A stretch of 64,000 bases of DNA from Dyadobacter sp. UC 10 (GCF_008369915.1 NZ_VSRN01000001.1:2326001-2390000); one strand, 5' to 3'; positions 17,639-27,463 are shown, numbered from the stretch's first letter. Notes: a model not told the origin generated them from the letters alone. A program made the numbers and translations.

Positions 17639-18550
17639 ATGAACATTCGCAAACCTTCACCGAAAACGGCCGCCTTTGTAGTGAAATGCATTATTATTTT
17701 ACTGCTATTACCCGGTTCATCCCAGGCTCAAAATAGCATTTTCCGAAAGGATAATCTGATCGCGTGGTGCATTGTTCCTTTTGACAGCAAGAACCGCGGC
17801 CCGGTAGAGCGGGCGGAAATGCTTAACCAACTCGGCATAACGATGCTGGCTTACGACTGGCGGGAGAAACATATTCCCGAATTCGATGCCGAAATGGAGG
17901 CGTTAAAAAGTCACAATATCAAATTGAAGGCATTCTGGCTCTATTCCGGCCCTAATCCTGAAAATGATAAGATATTGCCGATTATTTTAGATGTGCTGAA
18001 AAGACACAATATTAAAACTGAAATCTGGTGCATGATCGCCGGGATCAAGGACTTGGATAAAATGTCGCAGCAGGAAAAGATTGAGGTGCACGCAAAACCG
18101 TTGACGTATATAGCGGAGAGGGCGGCGGAAATTGGTTGTAAAGTGGGCGTTTACAATCATGGTGGCTGGTACGGTAATCCTGAGAACCAGTTGGAACTCA
18201 TTAAATATGTTAACAAGCCGAACATAGGAATTGTATATAACCTCCATCACGCCGAAGCCGACCTGGAAACCTTCCCCCAATTTTACCCGAAGATCCTGCC
18301 GCATTTACTGGCGATCAATCTGGCTGGTTTGAAAAAAGGTACACCGGTAAAAGTATTGCCGGTTGGTCAGGGCGATGCTGAGCTGGAAATGATGCGTATT
18401 ATTCAGAAAAGCAGTTACAAAGGTCCGATTGGTATTATCAATGAGGAATTTGCTCCGGATGCGGAAGAAGGACTGAAGATTAATATCGAGGGATTGAAGA
18501 AGATTCTTACAGAACTGGGTGACAGAGATGCGGTGAGAAGTTATAAGTGA
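17639..18550 (+). CDS. Exported sugar phosphate isomerase/epimerase-like TIM-barrel protein
   Basis: 303 residues of the AP endonuclease family 2 / xylose isomerase-like fold. The signal peptide (KCIIILLLLPGSSQAQ, cleavage near residue 30) suggests a periplasmic enzyme. Visible barrel strands include LGITMLAYDWREKHIPEF, IKLKAFWLYSG, KVGVYNHGGWYGNP and IGIVYNLHHAEADLETF, with His and Asp/Glu at strand ends as expected for metal binding. Paired with the Gfo/Idh/MocA gene just upstream. Specific substrate unknown. Confidence 0.8.
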   Translation: MNIRKPSPKTAAFVVKCIIILLLLPGSSQAQNSIFRKDNLIAWCIVPFDSKNRGPVERAEMLNQLGITMLAYDWREKHIPEFDAEMEALKSHNIKLKAFWLYSGPNPENDKILPIILDVLKRHNIKTEIWCMIAGIKDLDKMSQQEKIEVHAKPLTYIAERAAEIGCKVGVYNHGGWYGNPENQLELIKYVNKPNIGIVYNLHHAEADLETFPQFYPKILPHLLAINLAGLKKGTPVKVLPVGQGDAELEMMRIIQKSSYKGPIGIINEEFAPDAEEGLKINIEGLKKILTELGDRDAVRSYK

Positions 18551-18877
18551 CTTCCATTAATTTTCTTACCGTTTAATAATTCGTTTTTGTAGGCTTTGTC
18601 TGGAAAACGATCTTCGCACGCAGCAAAATGGACAATCCAACTAGTTAAATCGTGCGCTACACTTCCATTGCAGGATAAATTGCCAACGATTAATCTTGCG
18701 GCAATTTTCGCAAACTATTCCACTCTTCCAGCCATAAAGCGCTGACCACTAACGAATAAGTATAAAGTGTTTACTTAATACTTAACTATGTTGGCTATTG
18801 TTTTTGGATAGTCCGCAATTTCTTAATAAGTGGAATACGACATTTCAAATAAATTTTAAAATAACACCCTTTAAGCT
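18551..18877 (+). other. Intergenic region before the T9SS triplet
   Basis: 327 nt, AT-rich toward the right. No gene or clear terminator is seen. The last 51 nt (18827-18877) match 22961-23011, upstream of the third paralogue, with a single mismatch, so this stretch belongs to the duplicated unit and probably holds its promoter, but no clean TAnnTTTG box was found. Confidence 0.5.
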
Positions 18878-20791
18878 ATGAAAACAATACTACTAATACT
18901 GGCACTTATCTGTGTAAACCTGACTGGCTATGCCCAATGGAGCACAGATCCGACGCAAAGCAATTTAATTCTTCAGGTTTCAAATACGTTAAGAGAATTT
19001 ACCCTTCACACAGATAACAATGGCGGAACGTTCCTTGTCTGGGAAGATTGGCGAACGTTTGGGCCGAATATCTACGCACAGCGCATTACTACGGAGGGGT
19101 TACCTCAATGGGGTGAGAATGAGGGCCACATCGTGCGTGCTGTACAGGGGAATGGTGAGATCATTGCATATATCGCTGAAATTGGATCAACAAGTGATGG
19201 AAATGGAAATGCCATCATCGCTTGGTCAGATACACGGGATGGTTACCAGGTTTATGTTCAAAAAATTAATGGAACTGGTCAGACGCAGTGGCAAGACAAG
19301 GGACTCAGCATATGCACCAATTGTTCCTATTCCGAAAGATTAAGGATAATAAGCGACGGAAGTGGTGGAGCTATCATTGCATGGAGTGGTGAGAAAGCTT
19401 TCTTTGAAGCTGGAGAAGTATATATTCAGCGGATTAACGCAGATGGTGAAGGTCAATGGCAAAGCAATGGTCTGAGAGTAACCAACAATGATGAATACAT
19501 TAAAAATTTTCTAAACATTGTAAGCGATGGAAATGGTGGTGCAATTGTGACATGGGAATATTTGCAGAATGGAATAAATGAAATACGTGCGCAACACATA
19601 GATAACAATGGAAATCCTCAATGGGCAGCCGATGGGATTGTTTTGGGTACCTTTTCCTCAGGTATTGGAAAGCAGCCTGAATCGATAGCTGACGGCAATG
19701 GTGGAATAATAACAGTTTGGTACGATGTCCGTAATTCTTCCGGGAATCTGTATGCGCAAAGGATCAATGCGGATGGGCAACCTCAATGGACTCTGGGAGG
19801 ACTGCCCGTTTGCACTGCAAACGAAGATCAGATAAATCCTAAGATCATCAGTGATACGCAGGGCGGGGCAATCATCGCTTGGCAAGATCCGAGAAATGGT
19901 CCTTCTAACACTGATATTTATACTCAGAGGATCAATGCAAGCGGCCAGGCTCAATGGACAGCCGACGGAATACTTGTATGTGCGCGACCTTCCAATCAAG
20001 GTGGTCCACAAATGACCCCTGACGGCGAGGGTGGCGCTGTGATAAGTTGGTCTGACAACCCGGCTGACGACATTTTTTATAATGACGTGGACATGTATGC
20101 CCAGCGCCTGAACGGCTCAGGAGCGTTACTTTGGGGAAATAATGGCGCCCCGGTTGCCATTGGCGAAAGAAGTCAGGGCCCTGTAGCAATCACCACTGAC
20201 GATAATGGAGGTTTTGTTGTCGTCTCGCTGTCCGATGCCAGCATATTTGCATCCCGCCTCAACAAAGATGGCTCACTTCCTGTAACCCTGGTCTCCTTTG
20301 AGGGCCGTAAGGAAAATGACAACGCAGTTTTAACCTGGAAAACCAGCCAGGAAACCAATAACAAGGGTTTCGAAATCGAAAGAAGTGATGATGGGAAGCA
20401 TTTCGAAAAGATTGGCTTTGTTGACACGCACAGTTACGGCTCAGACACCATTCGCAATTATCAGTATCTGGACACAAATCCTTCGGCAGGGTCAAACTAC
20501 TATCGCCTGAAACAACTGGATCATGACGGCAAGTTTGCTTACAGTAAAATAGTGAATGTTAATTTCGGCAAGGCTTCCCGCATGTTTGTCTATCCAAATC
20601 CTACGATGGGTGATCTTTTTATTGAAACAGAGCGCGCTAGCGGACGTATACAGATCACAGATATGCTCGGCCGGACTGTTTTTGAAAAGCATATGGTCAA
20701 CCCCAGGACATATATTGACGTCAAAGGTTTATCACCTGGAATGTACATCCTCAGGGAAGGTGCTTCAAGTCAGGTTTTCGTGAAGCAATGA
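18878..20791 (+). CDS. Secreted repeat protein with type IX sorting domain, paralogue 1
   Basis: 637 residues: signal peptide MKTILLILALICVNLTGYAQ; about seven imperfect repeats of 50-60 residues, each with a DGNGGAIIAWSDxR-like core and ending near QWxxxG (beta-propeller-like by inference); then from about residue 470 a fibronectin-like stretch (LPVTLVSFEGRKENDNAVLTW, NYYRLKQLDHDGKFAYS) and the type A sorting tail with YPNPT and GMYILRE. It should cross the outer membrane by type IX secretion and be cell-surface or released. The middle repeats (about residues 150-260) differ from paralogues 2 and 3 while both ends are nearly identical. Confidence 0.88.
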   Translation: MKTILLILALICVNLTGYAQWSTDPTQSNLILQVSNTLREFTLHTDNNGGTFLVWEDWRTFGPNIYAQRITTEGLPQWGENEGHIVRAVQGNGEIIAYIAEIGSTSDGNGNAIIAWSDTRDGYQVYVQKINGTGQTQWQDKGLSICTNCSYSERLRIISDGSGGAIIAWSGEKAFFEAGEVYIQRINADGEGQWQSNGLRVTNNDEYIKNFLNIVSDGNGGAIVTWEYLQNGINEIRAQHIDNNGNPQWAADGIVLGTFSSGIGKQPESIADGNGGIITVWYDVRNSSGNLYAQRINADGQPQWTLGGLPVCTANEDQINPKIISDTQGGAIIAWQDPRNGPSNTDIYTQRINASGQAQWTADGILVCARPSNQGGPQMTPDGEGGAVISWSDNPADDIFYNDVDMYAQRLNGSGALLWGNNGAPVAIGERSQGPVAITTDDNGGFVVVSLSDASIFASRLNKDGSLPVTLVSFEGRKENDNAVLTWKTSQETNNKGFEIERSDDGKHFEKIGFVDTHSYGSDTIRNYQYLDTNPSAGSNYYRLKQLDHDGKFAYSKIVNVNFGKASRMFVYPNPTMGDLFIETERASGRIQITDMLGRTVFEKHMVNPRTYIDVKGLSPGMYILREGASSQVFVKQ

Positions 20792-20983
20792 GTTGTAGTG
20801 TTGGAAAAAATACTGTGAATCAGGCAACAAAGCGGATTTAAGGTATTATCGCGAATAAAAATCGCTGATATCATGAGGGAACAGCCATTATTGTATTAAA
20901 AGTGTTTGATCGCATATAATGTTTGATAATCAGCAATTTCTGAAAAGTACGATACGACATTTTAAAATAATACCCTTTACGCT

Positions 20984-22906
20984 ATGAAAACAATACTACT
21001 GATATTGGCACTTATTGGTGTGAACCTGACTGGCTTCGCGCAATGGAGCACAGATCCGACACAAAGCAATCTAATACGTCAGGGAACGAACACGATAAGA
21101 GAATTTACCCTTCACACAGATAACAATGATGGAACATTCCTTGTCTGGGAAGATTGGCGAACTTTTGGGCCGAATATCTACGCACAGCGCATTACCACGG
21201 TCGGGTTGCCTCAGTGGGGTGAAAATGAGGGCCACATTGTGCGCGCTATGCAGGGGAATGAGGAGCTGGTTGCATCCATTGCTGAAATCGGATCCATAAG
21301 TGATGGAAATGGAAATGCCATCATTGCATGGTCAGATGACCGGGAAGCGCACTCCCAAGTTTATGTCCAAAAGATTAATGGAACTGGTCAAACACAGTGG
21401 CAAAACAGGGGGCTTAACATATGCACTAATTGCGTAGTCGCAAGAAGATTGAAAATTGCAGGTGACGGGAATGGTGGCGCTATCATCGCGTGGACTGGAA
21501 CCAGCGAAGGTGACAAACCGTCAGAAGTTTATATTCAGCGAATTAATAGTAGCGGGGTAGGTCAATGGCAAAACAATGGCGTGAAGGTCACTCAGAGCGA
21601 AGATTATGGTAATGATTTATTAGATATAGTTAGTGATGGAAATGGCGGCGCAATAATAACCTGGAAGCAAAACTCGGATTCGCCGTATGGCCCTAATCCA
21701 ATGCTCGCACAACGAATCGATCAGAATGGCAATGCACTTTGGGACGCTGATGGGGTTCCAATGGGTATTATTATTGCCGACGTACATCAACCTAGTTCCA
21801 TTACTGATGGCAATGCCGGAATAATAACAGTCTGGTATGACGTCCGTAATTCTTCCGGAAATCTGTATGCCCAAAGGATCAATGCGGACGGACAACCTCA
21901 ATGGACACTTGGAGGAATACCCGTTTGTACTGCGACTGAGGAGCAGACTAATCCCAGGATCATCAGTGATGCGCAGGGCGGGGCAATCATCGCTTGGGAA
22001 GATGCTAGAAATGGTCCTTCTAACCATGACATTTATGCGCAACGGATCAATGCAAGCGGCCAGGCTCAATGGACAGCCTACGGGATACCTGTGTGTGCGC
22101 AGTCCTCCAATCAAGGTGGTCCACTAATGACCCCTGACGAGGATGGTGGGGCTGTTTTGACTTGGAGTGACACCCGAAATGCAGACGTTTTTTACGGCGA
22201 TAGAGATGTATACGCCCAACGCCTGAATGGCGCAGGAGCTTTACTTTGGGAAAACAATGGCGCCCCGGTTGCAATTGGAGAAAGAAGTCAGGGCCCTGTC
22301 GCCATCACCACTGACGATAATGGAGGTTTTGTTATCGTCTCGCGGACTGATGCCAGCATCTTTGCATCCCGCCTCAACAAAGATGGCTCGCTTCCCGTAA
22401 CCCTGGTCTCCTTTGAGGGCCGTAAGGAAAATGACAACGCAGTTTTAACCTGGAAAACCAGCCAGGAAACTAATAACAAAGGCTTTGAAATCGAACGCAG
22501 TGAGGATGGGAAGCAATTCGAAAAAATTGGCTTTGTTGACCCATACAGTTACGGATCAGACACCATTCGCAACTATCAGTATCTGGACACAAATCCTTCG
22601 GCAGGGTCAAACTACTACCGCCTGAAACAGCTGGACCATGACGGCAAGTTTGCTTACAGTAAGATCGTTAATGTTAATTTCGGCAAGGCTTCCCGCATAT
22701 CCGTTTATCCAAATCCTACTGTGGGTGACCTTTTTATCGAAACAATGCACGCTGGTGGACGTATACAGATCACAGACATGCTTGGCCGGATTGTTTTTGA
22801 AAGGCGTATGGTCAACCCCAGGACATATATTGACGTCAAGGATTTATCACCTGGAATGTACATCCTTAGGGAGGGTGCTTCAAGTCAGGCTTTTGTGAAG
22901 CAATAG
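20984..22906 (+). CDS. Secreted repeat protein with type IX sorting domain, paralogue 2
   Basis: 640 residues with the same plan as its neighbours: signal peptide ending GFAQ, seven repeats, fibronectin-like segment and type A sorting tail. Its central segment (KQNSDSPYGPNPMLAQRID, MGIIIADVHQPS) is shared with paralogue 3 and not with paralogue 1. The upstream 35 nt match the other copies but lack 12 nt present there. Ligand or enzymatic role unknown; no catalytic motif seen. Confidence 0.88.
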   Translation: MKTILLILALIGVNLTGFAQWSTDPTQSNLIRQGTNTIREFTLHTDNNDGTFLVWEDWRTFGPNIYAQRITTVGLPQWGENEGHIVRAMQGNEELVASIAEIGSISDGNGNAIIAWSDDREAHSQVYVQKINGTGQTQWQNRGLNICTNCVVARRLKIAGDGNGGAIIAWTGTSEGDKPSEVYIQRINSSGVGQWQNNGVKVTQSEDYGNDLLDIVSDGNGGAIITWKQNSDSPYGPNPMLAQRIDQNGNALWDADGVPMGIIIADVHQPSSITDGNAGIITVWYDVRNSSGNLYAQRINADGQPQWTLGGIPVCTATEEQTNPRIISDAQGGAIIAWEDARNGPSNHDIYAQRINASGQAQWTAYGIPVCAQSSNQGGPLMTPDEDGGAVLTWSDTRNADVFYGDRDVYAQRLNGAGALLWENNGAPVAIGERSQGPVAITTDDNGGFVIVSRTDASIFASRLNKDGSLPVTLVSFEGRKENDNAVLTWKTSQETNNKGFEIERSEDGKQFEKIGFVDPYSYGSDTIRNYQYLDTNPSAGSNYYRLKQLDHDGKFAYSKIVNVNFGKASRISVYPNPTVGDLFIETMHAGGRIQITDMLGRIVFERRMVNPRTYIDVKDLSPGMYILREGASSQAFVKQ

Positions 22907-23011
22907 CTGTATTGTTTGCTAATCAAGCGACTAAATCCGAATAAAACGTTTATTTCTGAGTAAGTGGAACACGACATTTCAAATAAATTTTAAAATAACA
23001 CCCTTTAAGCT

Positions 23012-24931
23012 ATGAAAACAATACTACTAATACTGGCACTTATTTGTGCAAACCTGACTGCCTATTCGCAATGGAGCACAGACCCGACACAAGAGAATCT
23101 AATACGTCAGGGAAACGAGGTAATAAGGGAATTTACGATTCACACAGATAACAATGGCGGAACATTCCTTGTCTGGGAAGATTGGCGAACGTTTGGGCCG
23201 AATATCTACGCACAACGCATTACCACGGACGGGTTACCTAAATGGGATGAAAAGGAGGGCCACATCGTGCGTGCCATGCAAGGGAACGATGAACTGATTG
23301 CAACTATCGATGAAATTGGATCGATAAGTGATGGAAATGGCAATGCCATCATTGCATGGTCAGATACACGGGATGGCTCCCATGTTTATGTTCAAAAGAT
23401 TAATGGAACTGGTCAGACACAGTGGCAATATAGGGGAATTAACATATGCACTGATTGCCATGGGGGAAGAGTTAAAATTGTAAGTGACGGAAATGGTGGA
23501 GCTATTATCGCTTGGAGTGGCGTTAAGGAGGATTTTAATCAACCATCAGAAGTATATATTAAGCGAATCAATAGTAGCGGTGTAGGCGTATGGCAAAATG
23601 ACGTTATTAAAGTCACTCATAACGCAGAGTATGGTAATGACTTTTTAAACATGGTTAGTGATGGAAACGGCGGCGCAATTATAACCTGGAAGCAAAACTC
23701 GGTTTCGCCGTATGGTCCTGGTCCAATGCTTGCACAACGTATCGATCACAATGGCAATGTACTTTGGAACGCTGATGGGGTGTCTATGGGTATTATTATT
23801 GCCGACATAGATCAACCAAAATCCGTTACTGATGGCAATGGTGGAATAATAACAGTTTGGTATGACGTTCGTAATTCTTCCGGAAATCTGTATGCGCAAA
23901 GAATCAATGCGGACGGGCAACCTCAATGGACACTTGGAGGACTACCCGTTTGTACTGCGACTGAGGATCAGATTAATCCCCGCATCATCAGTGATACGCA
24001 AGGAGGGGCAATCATCGCTTGGGAAGATGCGAGAAATGGCCCTTCCAATCATGACATTTATACTCAACGGATCAATGCAAGCGGCCTTGCTCAATGGACA
24101 GCCGACGGAATACCTGTGTGTGCGCAACCTTCCAGTCAATATGGTCCCCAAATAACCCCTGACGGTGAGGGTGGGGCTGTGTTGACTTGGAGTGACGCTC
24201 GGAGTGCCGACGCTTTTAACGACGATAGGGATGTATATGCCCAGCGCCTGAATGGCGCAGGAGCTTTACTTTGGGAGAATAATGGCGCCCCGGTTGCCAT
24301 TGGAGAAAGAAGTCAGGGTCCTGTAGCCATCACCACCGACGATAACGGAGGTTTTGTTGTCGTCTGGTTGTCTGATGCCAGCATCTTTGCATCTCGCCTC
24401 AACAAAGATGGCTCGCTTCCCGTAACCCTGGTCTCCTTTGAGGCCCGTAAGGAAAATGACAATGCCGTTTTAACATGGACTACGACTCAGGAAACAAATA
24501 ATAAAGGTTTTGAAATCGAACGCAGTGGGGATGGGAAGCATTTCGAAAAGATTGGCTTTGTTGACCCGCACAGTTACGGATCAGACACCATTCGCAATTA
24601 TCAGTATCTGGACACAAATCCTTTGGCAGGGTCAAACTACTACCGTCTGAAACAACTGGACCATGACGGCAAGTTTGCTTACAGTAAGATCGTTAATGTT
24701 AATTTCGGCAAGGCTTCCCGCATGTCCGTCTATCCGAACCCTACGATGGGTGATCTTTTTATCGAAACAGCGCGTGCTGGTGGACGTATACAGATCACGG
24801 ACATGCTCGGGCGGGTTGTTTTTGAAAAGCGCATGGTCAAGCCCAGGACATATATTGACATCAAGGATTTATCACCGGGAATGTACATCCTCAGAGAGGG
24901 TGCTTCAAGTCAGGTTTTCGTGAAGCAATAG
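23012..24931 (+). CDS. Secreted repeat protein with type IX sorting domain, paralogue 3
   Basis: 639 residues, same architecture. Only 105 nt separate it from paralogue 2. Its upstream region is nearly identical to that of paralogue 1. The sequence after its stop (about 24945-25060) resembles that after paralogue 1 (20810-20920), including a TTATCGCGAATA...TCGCTGA motif. The triplet is therefore a tandem array built by duplication of a unit that includes flanks, later reshuffled. Confidence 0.88.
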   Translation: MKTILLILALICANLTAYSQWSTDPTQENLIRQGNEVIREFTIHTDNNGGTFLVWEDWRTFGPNIYAQRITTDGLPKWDEKEGHIVRAMQGNDELIATIDEIGSISDGNGNAIIAWSDTRDGSHVYVQKINGTGQTQWQYRGINICTDCHGGRVKIVSDGNGGAIIAWSGVKEDFNQPSEVYIKRINSSGVGVWQNDVIKVTHNAEYGNDFLNMVSDGNGGAIITWKQNSVSPYGPGPMLAQRIDHNGNVLWNADGVSMGIIIADIDQPKSVTDGNGGIITVWYDVRNSSGNLYAQRINADGQPQWTLGGLPVCTATEDQINPRIISDTQGGAIIAWEDARNGPSNHDIYTQRINASGLAQWTADGIPVCAQPSSQYGPQITPDGEGGAVLTWSDARSADAFNDDRDVYAQRLNGAGALLWENNGAPVAIGERSQGPVAITTDDNGGFVVVWLSDASIFASRLNKDGSLPVTLVSFEARKENDNAVLTWTTTQETNNKGFEIERSGDGKHFEKIGFVDPHSYGSDTIRNYQYLDTNPLAGSNYYRLKQLDHDGKFAYSKIVNVNFGKASRMSVYPNPTMGDLFIETARAGGRIQITDMLGRVVFEKRMVKPRTYIDIKDLSPGMYILREGASSQVFVKQ

Positions 24932-25120
24932 GTGTATAGGCTTGAAAAAGGTACTGCTGGATTGGGCGACGAAGTGGGTTTAAACTAGTTATCGCGAATA
25001 GAAAGTCGCTGACGTTATGAATAGATAGCCATTATTCATTAAAAATATTTATTTGCACATAATGAATATTTGTAACCGTCGTTGACTGATTATGTTCCTC
25101 TCAATCAAAACCTTGCCTTT

Positions 25121-25639
25121 ATGAAAATCATTATTCACCTCCTGCTTTTCGGTCTGATATTCGTGAATAGCTGTCGGTCGCCTGCTCCTCCCGCCCCTGA
25201 GCCTTTTGAGATGCCTTACTTCAATCAGGTCAATATCAATTTTCAGGAGAATGAGATCCAATGCCTGCTGGATCATTGGTATACTAGAACTTATGATGAG
25301 GAAAATCCGATCGTTTTCCGTGTTATCAACGATGCGGCCGCCTACAATTCATTTTTCAGCTGTAAGCAGGGTATTGTTCCACAATCCATAGATTTTTCAA
25401 AAAACTCGCTGTTGATCGGTATGAAAGCCGATTTGGGAAAGCCGGTCAATTCCCCTGTTAACATTCGAAAAATGGTGCAGAACTTATCACAGGTTGAGAA
25501 CGGCGATTATTTGCTAAAAGTAACTGTTGCAGGCCGCCAGGGAGGGGCCGAGGGCGGTGGCGAATGGTTTGGTTTCACTTCCCTAGTACCAAAAATCCAA
25601 GGTGACGTGAAGTTGGAAATGAAGTATGAGTTTGATTGA
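25121..25639 (+). CDS. Putative lipoprotein
   Basis: 172 residues from ATG 25121, chosen because MKIIIHLLLFGLIFVNSC forms a signal peptide with a lipobox (VNSC, Cys at residue 18); an upstream in-frame ATG at 25082 would bury it. The Ser after +1 Cys is replaced by Arg, compatible with outer-membrane sorting. The body has no recognised catalytic motif; the Gly-rich AGRQGGAEGGGEWFGF near the C-terminus is distinctive. Function unknown. Confidence 0.7.
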   Translation: MKIIIHLLLFGLIFVNSCRSPAPPAPEPFEMPYFNQVNINFQENEIQCLLDHWYTRTYDEENPIVFRVINDAAAYNSFFSCKQGIVPQSIDFSKNSLLIGMKADLGKPVNSPVNIRKMVQNLSQVENGDYLLKVTVAGRQGGAEGGGEWFGFTSLVPKIQGDVKLEMKYEFD

Positions 25640-25682
25640 AGGCTTGTAAGCGGACGCCACGCGGGCAGAGGGTCTAAACAAC

Positions 25683-25709
25683 AAAAGGCGCTATTTCTAG
25701 CGCCTTTTT
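25683..25709. terminator. Bidirectional terminator between lipoprotein gene and tRNA-Val
   Basis: AAAAGGCGCTA (25683-25693) pairs perfectly with TAGCGCCTTTT (25698-25708) around a TTTC loop, with T runs on both exits. It serves the lipoprotein gene on plus and tRNA-Val on minus. Confidence 0.88.
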
Positions 25710-25716
25710 GTATTCG

Positions 25717-25791
25717 TGGGAGTTGAGGGATTCGAACCCCCGACCCTCTGCTTGTAAGGCAGATGCTCTGAACCAACTGAGCTAAACTCCC
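25717..25791 (-). tRNA. tRNA-Val (anticodon TAC)
   Basis: On minus a 75-nt cloverleaf: acceptor GGGAGTT pairs with AACTCCC, D-arm TAGCTCAGTTGGTTCAGAGC, anticodon stem TCTGC/GCAGA with loop CTTACAA (anticodon TAC), T-arm with GGTTCGAATCC, discriminator A. CCA is not encoded. Confidence 0.97.
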
Positions 25792-25815
25792 TTTCTTCCC
25801 CGTCGTTTGGGAGTG

Positions 25816-25847
25816 CAAATATGTGCGACTAAATTTTCCTCTGCAAA
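25816..25847 (-). promoter_or_regulatory. tRNA-Val promoter, Bacteroidota type
   Basis: On minus: TTTG (25844-25847), 20-nt spacer, CATATTTG (25816-25823), one mismatch to TAnnTTTG. The predicted start is about 20 nt before the tRNA 5' end. Confidence 0.7.
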
Positions 25848-25901
25848 TATTTTTGACAAAAAAAATAAAAAAATTTACAAAGAACTGAGAATCAAATACC
25901 A

Positions 25902-26636
25902 TTACTCAAAGTTCAAATACAATGTCACCGTATGCGTGGAAAGTCTGTTGATCCCTGAACCGACGGAATTTTTTGATGGCTGAAGCATATTTGTCAACCC
26001 GTGAGAAAAGCGCAGCTCTGGCGCGAATTTGAAAAACTCGAAAAACTGCTCATAACCCACGCCATAGTCTATTGAAAAATCGCTCGATTTTGTGTCCAGC
26101 CGCGAGGTACTGCCTCCCCGTGCGCGTTTTACATTCGTTTCAATGCCCAGCGTCACGCCTGCAACCATATACATCCGCGAATTGACCCGCCGAAGCGATT
26201 TGTATTTAAGCAGCAAAGGAACTTCTATCCAGGTAGATTCGCGCTTTTCAATCCTGTCAGCACCATTTGGATAACTGAACTTGACCTGCCGTTCATATAA
26301 AGATACCGATGGCGTGGTACGAAGGTCAAAATGTTCGGTAAGGAAAGCATTAACGGTAAAGCCCATGCGGAACGAAGCCTGGGTAGGCGATTGGATCACA
26401 TATGCCGAATCCTTCTGCAGGAAATCGCTATTGTGCCTGACATTAAATCTGGTAAAGGGCACCGCGAAAAGAATTCCGTAGTGGATCGGCTTGTCGTCGT
26501 AATACTCAAGGTGCTTTCGCCTATAACCTGTACCCTGCGCCCTGATATCCTGCACTGCGAAGAGTAGCAGCAGCATTCCGAAAACTATTTTTGCCCGATG
26601 TAAATGGAGCAGATCCCGAAGGTAAGTGATATGCAT
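25902..26636 (-). CDS. porT: Type IX secretion / gliding outer-membrane protein PorT
   Basis: 244 residues with a signal sequence (IVFGMLLLLFAVQDIRAQG) and a beta-barrel body of alternating segments ending in an aromatic C-terminus (HTVTLYLNFE). PorT/SprT is an outer-membrane protein needed for type IX secretion, and porT lying directly downstream of ubiE is a recurrent arrangement in Bacteroidota, seen here. The longest start (26636) overlaps ubiE by 52 nt; an internal Met at 26576 lies 9 nt past the ubiE stop but leaves a signal peptide of only about 14 residues. The start is therefore uncertain. Fits the secreted substrates encoded nearby. Confidence 0.8.
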   Translation of the reverse strand: MHITYLRDLLHLHRAKIVFGMLLLLFAVQDIRAQGTGYRRKHLEYYDDKPIHYGILFAVPFTRFNVRHNSDFLQKDSAYVIQSPTQASFRMGFTVNAFLTEHFDLRTTPSVSLYERQVKFSYPNGADRIEKRESTWIEVPLLLKYKSLRRVNSRMYMVAGVTLGIETNVKRARGGSTSRLDTKSSDFSIDYGVGYEQFFEFFKFAPELRFSHGLTNMLQPSKNSVGSGINRLSTHTVTLYLNFE

Positions 26637-27307
26637 TTGGTATTAATAAAACCTGCTTTCTTATAAATTTCAAGGAAGGCGGCCCCGTCCGGAAATGCCT
26701 GGACCGACTCTGGTAAATAGGTATAAGCTGAACTATCCTTTGAGACGGTCTTTCCTATGATTGGTAATATATATTTGAAATAAAAATTGTAAAACTGCTT
26801 GAAAGGAAAGCTGCGCGGCTTGGAAAACTCTACTACCACACAATTCCCTCCTGGCTTCATCACGCGGTTCATCTCTGTCAATCCGGCCAGTAAATTCTGA
26901 AAATTGCGTACTCCAAACGAAACGATAATCGCGTCAAAATAATTGTCTGCAAAAGCCAAACTTTCCGAATCGCCTGTTTGAAGTGATATAATGTCCTGCT
27001 TGCCTATTTTCGCGACTTTTTCCCTGCCCACAGCCAGCATTCCCTCCGAAATGTCTACGCCGATAATTTTCTCCGGATTTAGCGCCAGCGCTTCAATGGC
27101 GAAATCACCGGTACCAGTGGCGATATCCAGAATAATCTTTGGCTGCTGTTTTTTCAGCAATTTGATCGCCCGTTTCCGCCAGTAAATATCCACGCCCGCG
27201 CTGAGCAGGTGGTTCAGGAGGTCATATTTTGGCGAAATATTATCGAACATTTCCGCTACCTGCTCCCGTTTACTGCCTTCTTTGTCTTTATAGGGTACTA
27301 CACTCAT
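26585..27307 (-). CDS. ubiE: Demethylmenaquinone methyltransferase UbiE/MenG
   Basis: SAM-dependent C-methyltransferase for the last step of menaquinone synthesis. 240 residues from ATG 27307: VAEMFDNISPKYDLLNHLLSAG is the family N-terminus, DIATGTGDFAIEA the SAM motif I, DISEGMLAVG motif II region, DAIIVSFGVRNF and MKPGGNCVVVEFSKP later motifs, and LTFGICSIYIGQK the usual C-terminus. An in-frame start 7 codons earlier (27328) is possible but adds non-family residues. Supplies the quinone used by complex I. Confidence 0.92.
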   Translation of the reverse strand: MSVVPYKDKEGSKREQVAEMFDNISPKYDLLNHLLSAGVDIYWRKRAIKLLKKQQPKIILDIATGTGDFAIEALALNPEKIIGVDISEGMLAVGREKVAKIGKQDIISLQTGDSESLAFADNYFDAIIVSFGVRNFQNLLAGLTEMNRVMKPGGNCVVVEFSKPRSFPFKQFYNFYFKYILPIIGKTVSKDSSAYTYLPESVQAFPDGAAFLEIYKKAGFINTKCISLTFGICSIYIGQK

Positions 27308-27335
27308 TTTCTTGCCTGATAAATTCAACTACGAA

Positions 27336-27343
27336 CAAATCTA
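27336..27343 (-). promoter_or_regulatory. Putative -7 element for ubiE-porT
   Basis: Minus strand reads TAGATTTG (TAnnTTTG), 28 nt upstream of the ubiE ATG at 27307, which supports that start. No -33 box at standard spacing. Confidence 0.4.
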
Positions 27344-27463
27344 ACAGATAATTACGGTTTAAAGTTGACAGGGCAAAGGTTATTACGGTATCAGGTTGAC
27401 GAAAAACGTAAACGAACGTCTAAACAGCAATGCAACCCTTTTCCTCACCTAAACGCGGGTTTT

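Noticed and set aside
19020..22127. Alternative frames inside the T9SS triplet that recur in each copy
   Set aside because: They recur only because the host genes are paralogues; the composition is unprotein-like and the main frames have clear domains.
25507..25902. 131-residue minus frame across tRNA-Val and the terminator
   Set aside because: Overlaps a clear tRNA, a terminator and the antisense of the lipoprotein gene.
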